In this document: positions 54,183 to 63,196 of the stretch, in pieces | Layout: every line of letters begins with the position of its first letter | How positions within the stretch are numbered: position 1 is the stretch's first letter | Source of the DNA: Azolla caroliniana | Taxonomy: Eukaryota; Polypodiophyta | Length of the DNA: 64,000 nt | Direction: 5' to 3' | NCBI GenBank assembly: GCA_043228905.1 | Contig: JBHGNT010000006.1 | Span: 14,942,001-15,006,000, forward strand | Notes under the pieces: generated by a model | Seen by the model: only the letters and a program-made list of their open reading frames with translations | What the model was told of the DNA's origin: nothing | Database searches by the model: none | Position numbers and translations under genes: made by a program

Positions 54183-55628
54183 ATGGGATCAGAAGATAAA
54201 TGGCTGACGAACATGCACCAGTTCCTAAGCACGGGCCTGCCACCGGAGGAAATGAACCGGGACGAGAGGAAACGACTGGCGGTGCAGAGCCGCAATTTCT
54301 GTCTGTTACGGGACACTCTCTACCACAAAGGAGCAGATGGAATATGGAGACGGGCAGTCCGTAGTGACGAGAAAGAAGTAATCTTACGGGAAGCGCACTG
54401 TGGGGTTGCCGGAGGACACTATGCCGGGGAAGCGACGGCAAGAAAGGTATGGCAGAGCGGCTTATGGTGGCCCACGACGCTAAAAGATGCCGTCAGGTAT
54501 GCTAAGGAATGTGACCTATGCCAACGAATGGGCCAGCCTACGGAGCAAGCACGGATGCCACACCAACCGGTACTTCCACTAGAGCCATTCCAGAAGTGGG
54601 GATTGGATTTTGTCGGACCGTTCAAGCCACCGGCAATGAGAACGGGTAATCGTTATGTCATCGTGGCAACGGATTATTGCACGAAATGGGTGGAAGCTAA
54701 GGCCCTGAGAGACAACACCGCGTCATCTACAGCAAAATTCCTGTACGAGAACATTTGGTGCCGATATGGATGTCCGATTGAACTGATCAGCGACCAAGGA
54801 GGGCATTTCCTCGGCCAGGTAGTGGAAAGTTTAACAACGTTCTATGCCGTGGTCCATAAAAGAAGCACACCGTATTACCCACAGGCGAACGGGTTAGCAG
54901 AGTCCACCAACAAAACGCTGCAGAACATTCTCCGCAAAATTGTCAATGAAAACCGGACGGACTGGGACACAAAGCTCCATAGTGCGCTATGGGCGTACAG
55001 AACGGCATACAAAACGAGCATCCGGACAACGCCGTTCCGGTTAGCATTCGGCTTAGAAGCGGTCATGCCGGTCGAGTTTCAGGTACCAAGCTTACGGATC
55101 CAACTACGGGAACGGCTGAATGAAAAGAAGTCGGAGGAAATACGGCTAGCAGCACTATGCGAACTGGAGGAGCAACGGCTGGCCAGCATCCTCCACATGG
55201 AACTGGAGCAACGACGACGGAAAGCGTTCGTTGACCGTCACCGGAAAGGTAACGAAAAGATGTTCGAAATCGGAAAGCCGGTGCTAGTATTCCAAACGAG
55301 GATGGGCAAGATGCCGGGTAAACTCCGGTTCAGATGGACAGGCCCGTATTGGCTGACACGAGAATACAACGGGTCCTATCAGATAGGGACACTTGCCGGG
55401 GAAGTACTGGGCAAGTGGGTGAATGGATTTCGACTAAAGCCCTATAAAGGACCGATGCCAAAGAACCCGTTTATGCAGCTCACCGGCACTACACCAGGAA
55501 CCTGTCCGGGATCGGTACGGATTGATCCGGAAGAAAAGGACGACGGGGAACCCGTAGTAAATACGAAGGAAGACACGGCAACCCGTAAGGAAAACGGTCA
55601 GGGTCCGGAGGGACTTACGGATGTGTAA
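54183..55628 (+). CDS. element J Ty3/Tat-like integrase
   Basis: 481 residues from ATG 54183, 10 bp after the primer-binding site starts; one frame runs to TAA/TGA-type stop at 55626-55628. The first 30 residues look like the RNase H/integrase joint. The zinc-binding part is HCGVAGGHYAGEATARKVW with CDLCQRMGQPTEQ. Catalytic triad: Asp 142 (WGLDFVGPF), Asp 204 (ISDQGGHFL), Glu 240 (GLAESTNKTL), with 35 residues between the last two. ALWAYRTAYKTSIRTTPFRL is typical of Tat/Athila-type integrases. A GPY/F-like module reads FRWTGPYWLTREYNGSYQIG. No internal stop. The enzyme looks intact, which is striking in an element with no other pol domain. Confidence 0.9.
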   Translation: MGSEDKWLTNMHQFLSTGLPPEEMNRDERKRLAVQSRNFCLLRDTLYHKGADGIWRRAVRSDEKEVILREAHCGVAGGHYAGEATARKVWQSGLWWPTTLKDAVRYAKECDLCQRMGQPTEQARMPHQPVLPLEPFQKWGLDFVGPFKPPAMRTGNRYVIVATDYCTKWVEAKALRDNTASSTAKFLYENIWCRYGCPIELISDQGGHFLGQVVESLTTFYAVVHKRSTPYYPQANGLAESTNKTLQNILRKIVNENRTDWDTKLHSALWAYRTAYKTSIRTTPFRLAFGLEAVMPVEFQVPSLRIQLRERLNEKKSEEIRLAALCELEEQRLASILHMELEQRRRKAFVDRHRKGNEKMFEIGKPVLVFQTRMGKMPGKLRFRWTGPYWLTREYNGSYQIGTLAGEVLGKWVNGFRLKPYKGPMPKNPFMQLTGTTPGTCPGSVRIDPEEKDDGEPVVNTKEDTATRKENGQGPEGLTDV

Positions 55629-55641
55629 GGTCACACACCGT

Positions 55642-55644
<3 letters not shown>

Positions 55645-55685
<41 letters not shown>
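55645..55685 (+). repeat. 41-base A homopolymer inside element J
   Basis: Uninterrupted A tract 17 bases after the integrase stop codon. No AATAAA signal was seen just upstream. Length in the assembly may be inexact, as homopolymers often are. Confidence 0.95.
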
Positions 55686-55688
<3 letters not shown>

Positions 55689-56017
55689 AATCATTAAAAA
55701 TTGAGGTATGAACGGGTGTGAAAGCGAGGCGCGAAAAGGTACGTAGTGGGCATTTAAGAGACGCCACGCCACTTAATACTAAATTAGTACACGACGTGTG
55801 CATGCTCGAAAAAGGCGCCAAAACGCACAAAGAAGAAACAGAGCGCATGGAGACCTTCTATTTTCGCGAGCCAAGAAGCACAGAAGCACCAAGGCAGTGG
55901 AAGCTGAGCAAACGCGAACCTGCACGCAGAGAACCCCCGCGCTCAGAACGCTCTCTCTCTCGCTCTCACCCTCATCACCACTCTACCTCGCCATCGTCCC
56001 TCGACCTTGAAGCAGAC
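55686..56017 (+). other. element J spacer upstream of the extra ORF
   Basis: The frame of the extra ORF is open upstream from about 55718, with in-frame ATGs at 55802 and 55847, so the protein could be up to about 963 residues. I prefer ATG 56018 because the residues before it are low-complexity (Arg/Ser/His/Pro-rich, with a CT microsatellite near 55950-55970) and look like leader sequence. No clear TATA box. Confidence 0.45.
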
Positions 56018-58693
56018 ATGGAACCACAAACGCTGTCGGAAGCGGCCAGGAAATGGTTCAGGCAAAACGGACTGGAAGGGTTCTTGGCCATCATGGAGGC
56101 ACCGCCGCACAGAGAAGCAGACCGGGTCATCAAGGAGCTCGCCACAGAGGTCATCACCGAGGAAGCGATCCGCGCGCTAACAGGCCTTCCGGAGGGAGGA
56201 ATCTTTCAGATCGATAACCCAACCTCGGAGCAACTCACCCGATATTTCGGTGAGTACTCTGTTGCCGGCAAAGGCTATCGGACGCAGGGCGGCGAAGATC
56301 CGCTATTCAGGGAGATAGCTCGAGTGCTCCACGAGTACGGTCACGTGTACCCCCGACCCCCTGTCATGCCAAAAAATCGGGCAGGGATGATCATAGCCAC
56401 CTATGAAGGGGTCAAGGTGGACTGGCCGGTGCTGATTGCAGACGGATTGTGCATGGCAATCGACATGGTACGAGGGAAGGACGGCAAGGAGGGCCGGAAG
56501 CTGTGGCACGCCGTAGCTCAATGGATAACATTGCTCGTGCCGCCGGTCGAGACCGCCCAGCCAAAGAAGCGGCCAAGAGTATCGGAAGGAAGCACCTCGA
56601 AGCCGGCGTCCAAACGACAGCAGCTGCTGGCGTCGAAGGCGGCGAAAGGGAAGAAACGGGTCCCAGAACCGGAGGAGGTGTCACCGGTCCGACCCGTCAA
56701 GATAACCTTACGGAGACCGGGACAGAAGGAACCGGAACCCTTGACGGCACAGAAACATGTCGTGGCACAGGAAGAGGAAACGGAGGAGCCGGAAGAGCAC
56801 CTCCAACGACGGCCAAGAAGTAGGACCGCCGAGACAGGAGGGGAGCGGTCGTACCCGCGAGAGGCAGAAACGCCCCCAACTCAACCTGAGCAAACCACAA
56901 GGGAAGAACCGGAACCGGTGCGTAGGGAACCGGTCTTGTCGACTTCTATAGAAGAAGTCAGTCCAACGGCTCCGGAGACGGCAAGAACCGGAACTCAACA
57001 GCCGGCGAGCCCAGCCAGAGCACACGGCGGCCAAGGAGTAGAACCAGAACGTCATATACAGGCAATCAGGCCAGACAATTCCACGGTGAATGAGCCGACC
57101 CGACCAGGACAGCAACAAGGCACCAGTAGCATGTGGCTACGGTGGGTAGGCGAGCAAATCGCCGGAGTGGTCGAGTATATAGAGGCGGAAGAGAGAGCGC
57201 ACCAGGAACGGTTGCTCGTCACAACCGTAGATCTAGAGACGGCCCGGTCCAGAATCCGGAGCCTTGAACAAGACTTGGACAGGGTCACAAGGGAAACACA
57301 AGTCCAAGCACCGGTGACTCCGGGCAATGTACAGAATAAAGAGGATCAACCTGTACATAGCAATCAGACCCCGGCAACGGAAACCGTTCCGGAGAAAAAT
57401 GCGGCACAAGCCCAAGAGCTTGCGGATTTAAAGGATGAGCTTGCTGCCCAAGAAGCGCTGAGGAGCCGCGAAAGAGAACTGAAAACGGCAGCGGAGGCAG
57501 AACTCAAAAAGACTGCTGAGAATCTACGCCGGGCCGAGGAGAGCTTACGGAAAGGCCACCAAGCGTACGACCGGCTCAAGGAGGAGAAAGAGAAAATGCT
57601 GCAAGAGAAGGAGAAACTCCGGAGGAACGCCGAAACAGAAGTAGAGCGCCTGAAAGAGGAACTCCGGCAGGTAAAGGACCGGGAGGACCGGAACCATCGC
57701 CAGATCAACGGCAAGCTCAAACTAAAAACAGAGGAATTTGAGAACTTGCACCGGGAGTATAAACGGTTGCAAACGGAGCACAAGGAACGGATGGATGAGC
57801 TCCGGCAAGCAGTTGATCGGACCGCAACCGCATTCGCCAAGGAACAAGCGGAAAACAGAAGACGGTTGGAAGAGGCGGAGAAGGTTCGGACAGAGCTCCT
57901 CAGGCAACAGCAGGCGGAAAAAGAAAGAGCGGCGGAGGTACTGCAGAGGCTGCAAACGACATATCAAGGGCAGCTGACGCGCTACCGAGAGCAGGCGGAG
58001 GATACGGCAAACCTCATCAAGCAGTTGAAGGAGGAGCGACAAGTGGTGGAAAGCAGAGCACAGATGGGATCAAGTCGCATCCAGGATATAATGCGGGCCT
58101 GGTTGAACCAGACCAAGAGCTTGATTGACAACGGCTCCGTCAAATGGTGGACCAAGTGGGCCACAAACGCGGCGGAACTCCAATTGCTCCGGGCTGACGT
58201 AGAGAACCGGCGGAAGGAGGGAGATGATTGCTATATGCTGACTTCCGAAGACTTCACCGGCATAAGGGATGAGCTTGCCGAAGACTTTCAAGCCTTGGCA
58301 GAGGACCAACTAGAGCAAGTCCGGCAACTTGTAGCTCAGCTGGACGACGACAGGCTGGAGGCGCAGATTCAGTTTGAAAGCTACGAGAGGTCCCGGATCC
58401 GGGGAGAGAAAGAACGAGAACCAGTTACGGTCAACCTCAGTGATGAGGAACCGTTACTGGAAGGAGACCGGACCGGAAGCAGTCAAACGGAGTTGCCGGA
58501 GCCAGAGAGACAAACGGAGCAGCCGGAGTCAGCGAGACAAATGGAGCAGCAGCAGCAAGCAGAGCAGCCGGAGCAACCTCAGTCACAACCGCAATCACAG
58601 CAGCAGCAGCAAGCACAGCCGCAACAACCACAACCGAAAGAACAAGCGGAAATTCTCGAACCAAGTATTTTGGACAATTTGGGTGAACAATGA
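56018..58693 (+). CDS. element J extra ORF: large coiled-coil protein of unknown function
   Basis: 891 residues from ATG 56018, uninterrupted. I do not recognise a known enzyme. The N-terminal 175 residues form a globular-looking part (SEAARKWFRQNGLEGFLAI, EEAIRALTGLPEGGIFQID, LFREIARVLHEYGHVYPRPP). They faintly recall the plant-mobile or putative plant-transposon domains found in other retrotransposon-linked ORFs. A basic stretch PKKRPRV at 182-188, then GKKRV, looks like a nuclear localisation signal. A Pro/Glu/Thr-rich linker runs to about 380. A long heptad-like coiled coil spans about 388-690 (ELADLKDELAAQEALRSRER, RLKEELRQVKDREDRNH). A Trp-rich segment (VKWWTKWATNAAE) near 708 follows. 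The end is acidic, then Gln/Pro-rich (CAG-rich codons, about 840-875). Tat and Ogre elements are known to carry additional ORFs of unknown function; this is likely one. Confidence 0.85.
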   Translation: MEPQTLSEAARKWFRQNGLEGFLAIMEAPPHREADRVIKELATEVITEEAIRALTGLPEGGIFQIDNPTSEQLTRYFGEYSVAGKGYRTQGGEDPLFREIARVLHEYGHVYPRPPVMPKNRAGMIIATYEGVKVDWPVLIADGLCMAIDMVRGKDGKEGRKLWHAVAQWITLLVPPVETAQPKKRPRVSEGSTSKPASKRQQLLASKAAKGKKRVPEPEEVSPVRPVKITLRRPGQKEPEPLTAQKHVVAQEEETEEPEEHLQRRPRSRTAETGGERSYPREAETPPTQPEQTTREEPEPVRREPVLSTSIEEVSPTAPETARTGTQQPASPARAHGGQGVEPERHIQAIRPDNSTVNEPTRPGQQQGTSSMWLRWVGEQIAGVVEYIEAEERAHQERLLVTTVDLETARSRIRSLEQDLDRVTRETQVQAPVTPGNVQNKEDQPVHSNQTPATETVPEKNAAQAQELADLKDELAAQEALRSRERELKTAAEAELKKTAENLRRAEESLRKGHQAYDRLKEEKEKMLQEKEKLRRNAETEVERLKEELRQVKDREDRNHRQINGKLKLKTEEFENLHREYKRLQTEHKERMDELRQAVDRTATAFAKEQAENRRRLEEAEKVRTELLRQQQAEKERAAEVLQRLQTTYQGQLTRYREQAEDTANLIKQLKEERQVVESRAQMGSSRIQDIMRAWLNQTKSLIDNGSVKWWTKWATNAAELQLLRADVENRRKEGDDCYMLTSEDFTGIRDELAEDFQALAEDQLEQVRQLVAQLDDDRLEAQIQFESYERSRIRGEKEREPVTVNLSDEEPLLEGDRTGSSQTELPEPERQTEQPESARQMEQQQQAEQPEQPQSQPQSQQQQQAQPQQPQPKEQAEILEPSILDNLGEQ

Positions 58694-58745
58694 AGGGGCC
58701 GAGAAGGGTTCGACGTACAAGGTACTGTCCCACGGGCGTGCCATG

Positions 58746-59155
58746 TGTTACCGGCCGGCAAGGAGTCCAAAATACGGAATTAATTAGATGGTTGTAAATG
58801 AGCATAGTGTGGACGGACGGACTGGAAACGGTATGCCGTTCCAGATCCGGACGGATCCCGAATAGGTGCGAGAGACACCGTTTTGTACTACGGGCCGGAA
58901 ACCTATTTAAAGGCCCGGACCCTATTGTAATGACAGCGGATAATTAATAGAGATTATGATGTTTATACTTCTGTCTTGATTTCCGTTCTGTAATCATTGT
59001 TATATCTTACGCGTGTAATTAACCTAAGCAATCTAATCGTGTAAACTACGTAAGTCGGTGTAATCGTTGAATCTTAATCCTTTGCCGTAATCACCCTTTG
59101 GTGAAGTGTCTCCGTGACACCTTGTGTTAGGCCTTGTCCGGCTAAGCGAATAACA
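58746..59155 (+). repeat. 3' LTR of element J
   Basis: 410 bp, identical by eye to 53756-54165, followed by accgg. Confidence 0.96.
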
Positions 59156-59160
59156 ACCGG

Positions 59161-60733
59161 CTTCTCTGGTTCTGTCTCCGTCGACAGCCTCTTCCTCTTC
59201 ACCAAGTCTACGATGGAGTCGTGGAACTCCTTCTTGGCTATCCCAAGCACTTCCCTCAGCGACAGTTCCACCTTGCTGTCAAGGATTCGTTCTTCCAGGA
59301 CCTTTCGCAGGTCCGTGGATCTTTTGATTTCTGTGCCCAGCCGGTACCCGCCCTTCTTGGGATTATCCTGGGCGCCGGTTACACCGGCCTCATTCCGTCT
59401 TTGCCCAAATCGAGTTTCATATCGTTGCAAGGGCCTGGCCCCTCTGGGTTTCCCTACCCGCTTGTCCTCCACCAGCGCCTCGTAGGTTTGACAAGCGGCT
59501 TCGACGAAGCCCGTCTTTTCTTCCACCGGGTCACTCCACCCGGTTACCTCCCGGACCCGTCTTTCCGCGCGGTCCGCCTCTTCTTTCTTTAGACGTGCGC
59601 CGGCGAGGCCTTCTAGTATCGTCAGCCAAAACCCGACATTGTTCGTCTTCGGGGCCTCGCCACCTCCGACCCGAATACCAACCGACGCCGAGTAGTGGAC
59701 GGTCTCCGCATGACTAGCCGCCGCCTCCTCCATCAACCTTTTCATACCCCCTCGCCCGACGTTCAGGTCCAGGGGCCTTCGGGTTTCGCTAGCGTGCACC
59801 CGACCGTTCCACAAGTACACCACGAAGTCCCCGCAGTCCTTCCGGATGTGGCCAACCGCGTCACACCACATGCACCTGTTTCTAGCCAGAGGTCGTCGGT
59901 CACGGCCCTGTTCACTACCTTACCTCCGTGCCTAGGCGATCTGGAGATCCTTTACCATCCGCGTCAGTTCCTCTAGAGCTGCTCCCCCGGACGAGCCCTT
60001 GACCATGCCGGTCAAAGCCGATCCGGTTTCGAGCCAATCTCGGGTCTCTTCCCTTCGCGTTGGTGGTGTTGGCTCGAGCTTCCTCGTTGTGACAGAGCCC
60101 GTCCCTGTCGATCCTTTGTCAACCCATTCCCGCCATTTGTCGAAACGGCCACAGACCCTTTTCACCACAGCCTAGTCGGCCGTTAGCCCGTCATCAGTCT
60201 CCAATAGGAGGCCTACCTGCTCCCGATCCCACTCATCAACTGACTTAACAAACAATAGGACACGGCTTGTGTCCAGAATGGTCCGGTCAAGCACCGAGAG
60301 GCGCGCGAAGCGTTCCTCAAACTCCCGAAGGAGCACCGACGTGTTCCTTCCTTTGTCAGCGGTCTCCACCCATTCCATGAAGTCCCGCTTCGAAAGTCGA
60401 AGCGCATCTTCAAGCCTGTATTTTTCGAGGAGCCGACCCTCGAACTCCTCCCAGGTCCGGCTCTCGGCCCGTACCTCGAGCACCTCCGTATGGATGCCCG
60501 GTATTGCCACTCGAGGGGACCCGGCTAGACGCCTCTCTTCCGGAATGTCCCTCATTACCATCTCAGCCCGGTAGGACGCCAAGTAGCTCGTGGCATCCTT
60601 CCCACTAAACCGGCCGATCGTACCGACAACCGCCTCGATAGCCCTATCAAGGGCGCCGGTGCCTTCGCGCGCACTCACTATACGGTCAACAGCCGAAGCC
60701 ATGGCTTCTGCGAGGTCCGACCCCCTCATCTTC
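59161..60733 (-). pseudogene. element H gag
   Basis: Minus strand from ATG at about 60729: MRGSDLAEAMASAVDRIVSA, IGRFSGKDATSYLASYRAEM and FEERFARLSVLDRTILDTSR. A stop near 60172 breaks the frame, then REETRDWLETGS and LEELTRMVKDLQIA, with another break near 59930. The zinc knuckle CMWCDAVGHIRKDC (complete CX2CX4HX4C) is near 59870. A long open C-terminal part includes KVLEERILDSKVELSLREVL and ends TEPEKPV at the J insertion. It parallels gag of O and K. Confidence 0.82.
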
Positions 60734-60772
60734 TACTCCTTTGCCACCTCTTCACGTCGGGTTCACCAAAGA

Positions 60773-61451
60773 TGTCGCGTTATTACGCGCGTGCGTGGAG
60801 AACAAGGCGAGACCACTGGGGTCTTGGACCGAGGAATAGGTGAGAAAAGGGAAAGAGAGAGACACGCTCACACACGGATAGACAAAGAAGCGCGTGGGAG
60901 CGCAACCCAACAACACGAGAGACACCAGTTGGGCAGGAGATAGAGTATAAGAATGCGTATATAAATATATGTATGCAGATGACTCGAACGGTTACAGCCG
61001 ATCAGGTCGGCGAGAAGGGTGCCGACACCTGATCACCCATGCACACAGGGGGGGCAAGATGGAGATTCTGCCGGAAGCACACAGGCGTTCCACGGAGCAG
61101 AATCAGCCTCTCGAGAACCTACGCGAAGAAAGCTATGGAGACTGACAGAGGAGAAGAGCTTGGTCCCAGTTCGACAGCACTTCGTCCCCTCTAGCGCGCG
61201 ATCCCCTCTCTCCCCCGTCTCCCTCTCTTTTATAGCTCAAGGAGGGAGGCCGTTTCACCCGTTTACACCACATTAATTGACTGTCCTTTCGGACAGAGAT
61301 ACTCCTCGATTTCCCCTATAGAATATTGCTACCTAGGATTTGACCTTTGTGCCTACCTATCTACTATACAATAAGGGGCGTGCCCACGTGGAAGGGCCGG
61401 TTCACACACACTATACACGGTTTGCGCCTGGGGACGGTTTTCTTCACGACA
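60773..61451 (-). repeat. 5' LTR of Ty3 element H
   Basis: 679 bp. The + strand runs tgtcgcgttatt to tcttcacgaca. High flank ccgc (61452-61455). The primer-binding site (+ strand tcacgtcgggttcacca) lies just below 60771. Minus-strand TATA region gagctataaaagaga. Confidence 0.93.
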
Positions 61452-61455
61452 CCGC

Positions 61456-61860
61456 GCAAGCACTAGGTACCACATCTACCCTACCCCCATCGACATTTTC
61501 ACTAAAACAACCATCCACTTGAAGTGAATGGTTGGCTTATAGTTCAGATGCAACTCGTCCCAGTACTGGATCACCGAGTGCTTCTAGAAGTTCTCACACA
61601 TTGACACAAAGTGGTGAACACCTTTGTACATTCCCGGCCACCAGTACTTCTCCTTCAGCTTCTCGAACATCGCCCATGGCCCTTGATGTCTGGACCAAGG
61701 ACTATCGTGGAACTATGATATCAGCACCGATTGGTCTTCTTCCCACGTCACCAACCGGAATGCTATGTCGTTCCGCTTCTTCGGGTCCCGCCATATTTTT
61801 CCATTCCTTAGGAAAAAACGGTACGCCTTCTTCCGGATCTGGCTTGCCTCGTCCTTCGAA
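61456..61860 (-). pseudogene. element C integrase, N-terminal portion
   Basis: Minus strand from 61860: SKDEASQIRKKAYRFFLRNG, DPKKRNDIAFRLVTWEED and zinc-binding HDSPWSRHQGPWAMFEKLKE. Then CEN with the next Cys lost (F, stop), YWDELHLNYKPTIHFKWM and YLVLAREN. It ends at the H insertion. The upstream part of C is cut at 61860 by a chromovirus LTR fragment, so no RT of C is present. Confidence 0.82.
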
Positions 61861-62109
61861 TTGATTTGAGAATACATGTGGTCCCTATAGAATACCTTAG
61901 AGATTTCTATAATGTTCTAGAATGTTGTAGGACATTCTAGAACATTCTAGCATGATCTAGAGTTTTTATAATAATCAATGTAATATAAAAAGTAGTTTTA
62001 TCCTCTCATATGACAATAAGCTATCTTAATGGTTGAGGTTTTCAATTATGGATTACAAGGTTCGAGGTTCAAGTCCGGGTGACGCCATAATGCTCATGTC
62101 TTCATGACA
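61861..62109 (-). repeat. LTR fragment of the N/M chromovirus family
   Basis: On the minus strand it starts TGTCATGAAGAC at 62109 and aligns with the first about 290 bp of the M LTR (3660-3957), including gaacattatagaaatctct. The TATA segment is missing. It ends at 61861 against element C. On the + strand it carries a B-box-like ggttcaagtcc near 62067. Orientation is set by the TGTCATG start; it could be a solo or truncated LTR. Confidence 0.65.
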
Positions 62110-62290
62110 GAGGGTAGCCATGTTTACCCTAGCCGATAACACTTTTGGCACGCCTGGTGATCTAGCCGAACATCAGGGAATGGATGACGACTAATGGTCA
62201 TGTGTTCATGATAGAGGGTAGCCATGTTTACCCTAGCCAGTAACACTTTTGGCATGCTAGGTGATCTAGCCGAACATCAGGGAATGGATG
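62094..62290 (+). repeat. 93-bp tandem duplication near a putative Ty3 primer-binding site
   Basis: Units 62094-62186 and 62198-62290 (11-bp joint) share agagggtagccatgttta and acttttggca. Each includes tggcacgcctggtg or a variant, which resembles the primer-binding site region of many plant Ty3 elements. The first unit overlaps the end of the LTR fragment. Confidence 0.75.
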
Positions 62291-62566
62291 TCTAGCCGTC
62301 GATGCACAAGAGAACCAATTCATCAGGATAGACCACCGACCCGGTCCGTAACCCGAAGAGCAGAGGAACGCACTGCGCGAAAACTATGCCTCAACAACTG
62401 ATTTCCAGGTCTCTTGGAAAATACACTCGAATCAATGCTCACTGAGCAAAGTGGGACTGGGTAGGAGTTCCTATCCCCCCTTCACCACTATAGAGAAACC
62501 ACTCGCACAACACAAACCTCTCCACACCGCGTCGGTAGTATTTTCCTTAACCTCAGTCAATCTACT
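62291..62566 (+). other. leader region upstream of gag P
   Basis: No reading frame or repeat recognised. It lies between the putative primer-binding site and the first ATG of gag P, the usual position of a retrotransposon leader. Confidence 0.35.
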
Positions 62567-63190
62567 ATGATGGCCTTCTCATACCCTGATTTCCGCGGTG
62601 ACACTGATGCCGAATGTCACGCTCGATTGTTCCTGAATGTGTGGAACGCGAACCATGTGTCACAATGGCTCCCGGAAGCTGAAGCTCACGCTTCCAAGGT
62701 CCCGGAGTTTGGTCTGACCCTCGACTGATGGGCCACCCGTTGGCATGCCAAGGTGAACATTGCGGCTTTCGCCTCCTTCCAACAACTCCAGTCAGTGTTT
62801 TTACACTTCTTTCACCGAAGCATTCCGCAACGCGAAGTTATCAGACAGTTCTAATCTATTTGGCAGCTCCTATAAGAGTCCGTCACTAATTTCAGCCTAC
62901 GGTTCTAGAATCTAAGGCGCTAGTTGACGAGAGCTCCCATGGAAGACAATCTGCCACCCCCAGGCGCATATGGTGGACCAATGCGAATGTAATATGTTAA
63001 ACCACCCTATAGCACCGGTACATCGTATCGAGCGTCAATGTACTAACAGACAAAGCAACCGAAGCCAACAAGAGGAGCACTACTGGAATTCGGAGCGCAA
63101 CCATCGTGCGGGCTATCCCAGCCATCCTCATCGCGACAATGATCCATATTCGGAGGATGAGGATCAAGAGGACGAGGAGTACCCAAGAAA
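62567..63190 (+). pseudogene. Ty3/gypsy gag relic P
   Basis: Starts MMAFSYPDFRGDTDAECHAR. After a stop near 62726, WATRWHAKVNIAAFASFQQL, SVFLHFFHRSIPQREVIRQF, a stop, and SVTNFSLRF follow. This is the Retrotrans_gag capsid pattern (W, then FHRRxPQRE, then F..RFQNLR). A later piece (62970-63190) is Asp/Glu-rich. At least four stops. It ends at the LTR of copia Q. Confidence 0.65.
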
Positions 63191-63196
63191 TGCCCG

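Larger units (their letters stand above)
53756..59155 (+). mobile_element. element J, Tat-like derivative with integrase and an extra ORF only
   Basis: 410-bp LTRs (53756-54165, 58746-59155) with no differences found, and perfect 5-bp duplication accgg (53751-53755, 59156-59160). Interior: integrase frame straight after the primer-binding site, a 41-A tract, then one long frame of unknown function. No gag, protease, reverse transcriptase or RNase H. No polypurine tract touches the 3' LTR; the nearest purine-rich run (gaaggggccgagaaggg) is about 40 bp upstream. Inserted in the protease region of element H. Confidence 0.93.
44422..61451 (-). mobile_element. Ty3/gypsy element H with nested I and J
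   Basis: 5' LTR 60773-61451 (679 bp). 3' LTR 44422-44990 plus 50382-50491 (679 bp once copia I is removed). Duplication ccgc at 44418-44421 and 61452-61455. The minus-strand primer-binding site tggtgaacccgacgtga adjoins the 5' LTR. Order: gag (60733-59161), J inserted, protease-RT (53755-52205), RNase H-integrase (52204-50568), LTR. Lies in the integrase of element C. Confidence 0.92.

Noticed and set aside
55645-55685. A-tract as pure assembly artefact
   Set aside because: The flanks are coherent with one element bracketed by a perfect duplication, so the tract is probably real, though its exact length may be wrong.
56303-58309. Antisense and shifted frames over the element J extra ORF
   Set aside because: Low-complexity shadows of the coiled-coil coding frame.
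61861-62109. LTR fragment as the 5' LTR of gag relic P
   Set aside because: Its TGTCATG start at 62109 points to the minus strand, as in N and M, while gag P is on the plus strand; the shared duplication leaves some doubt.
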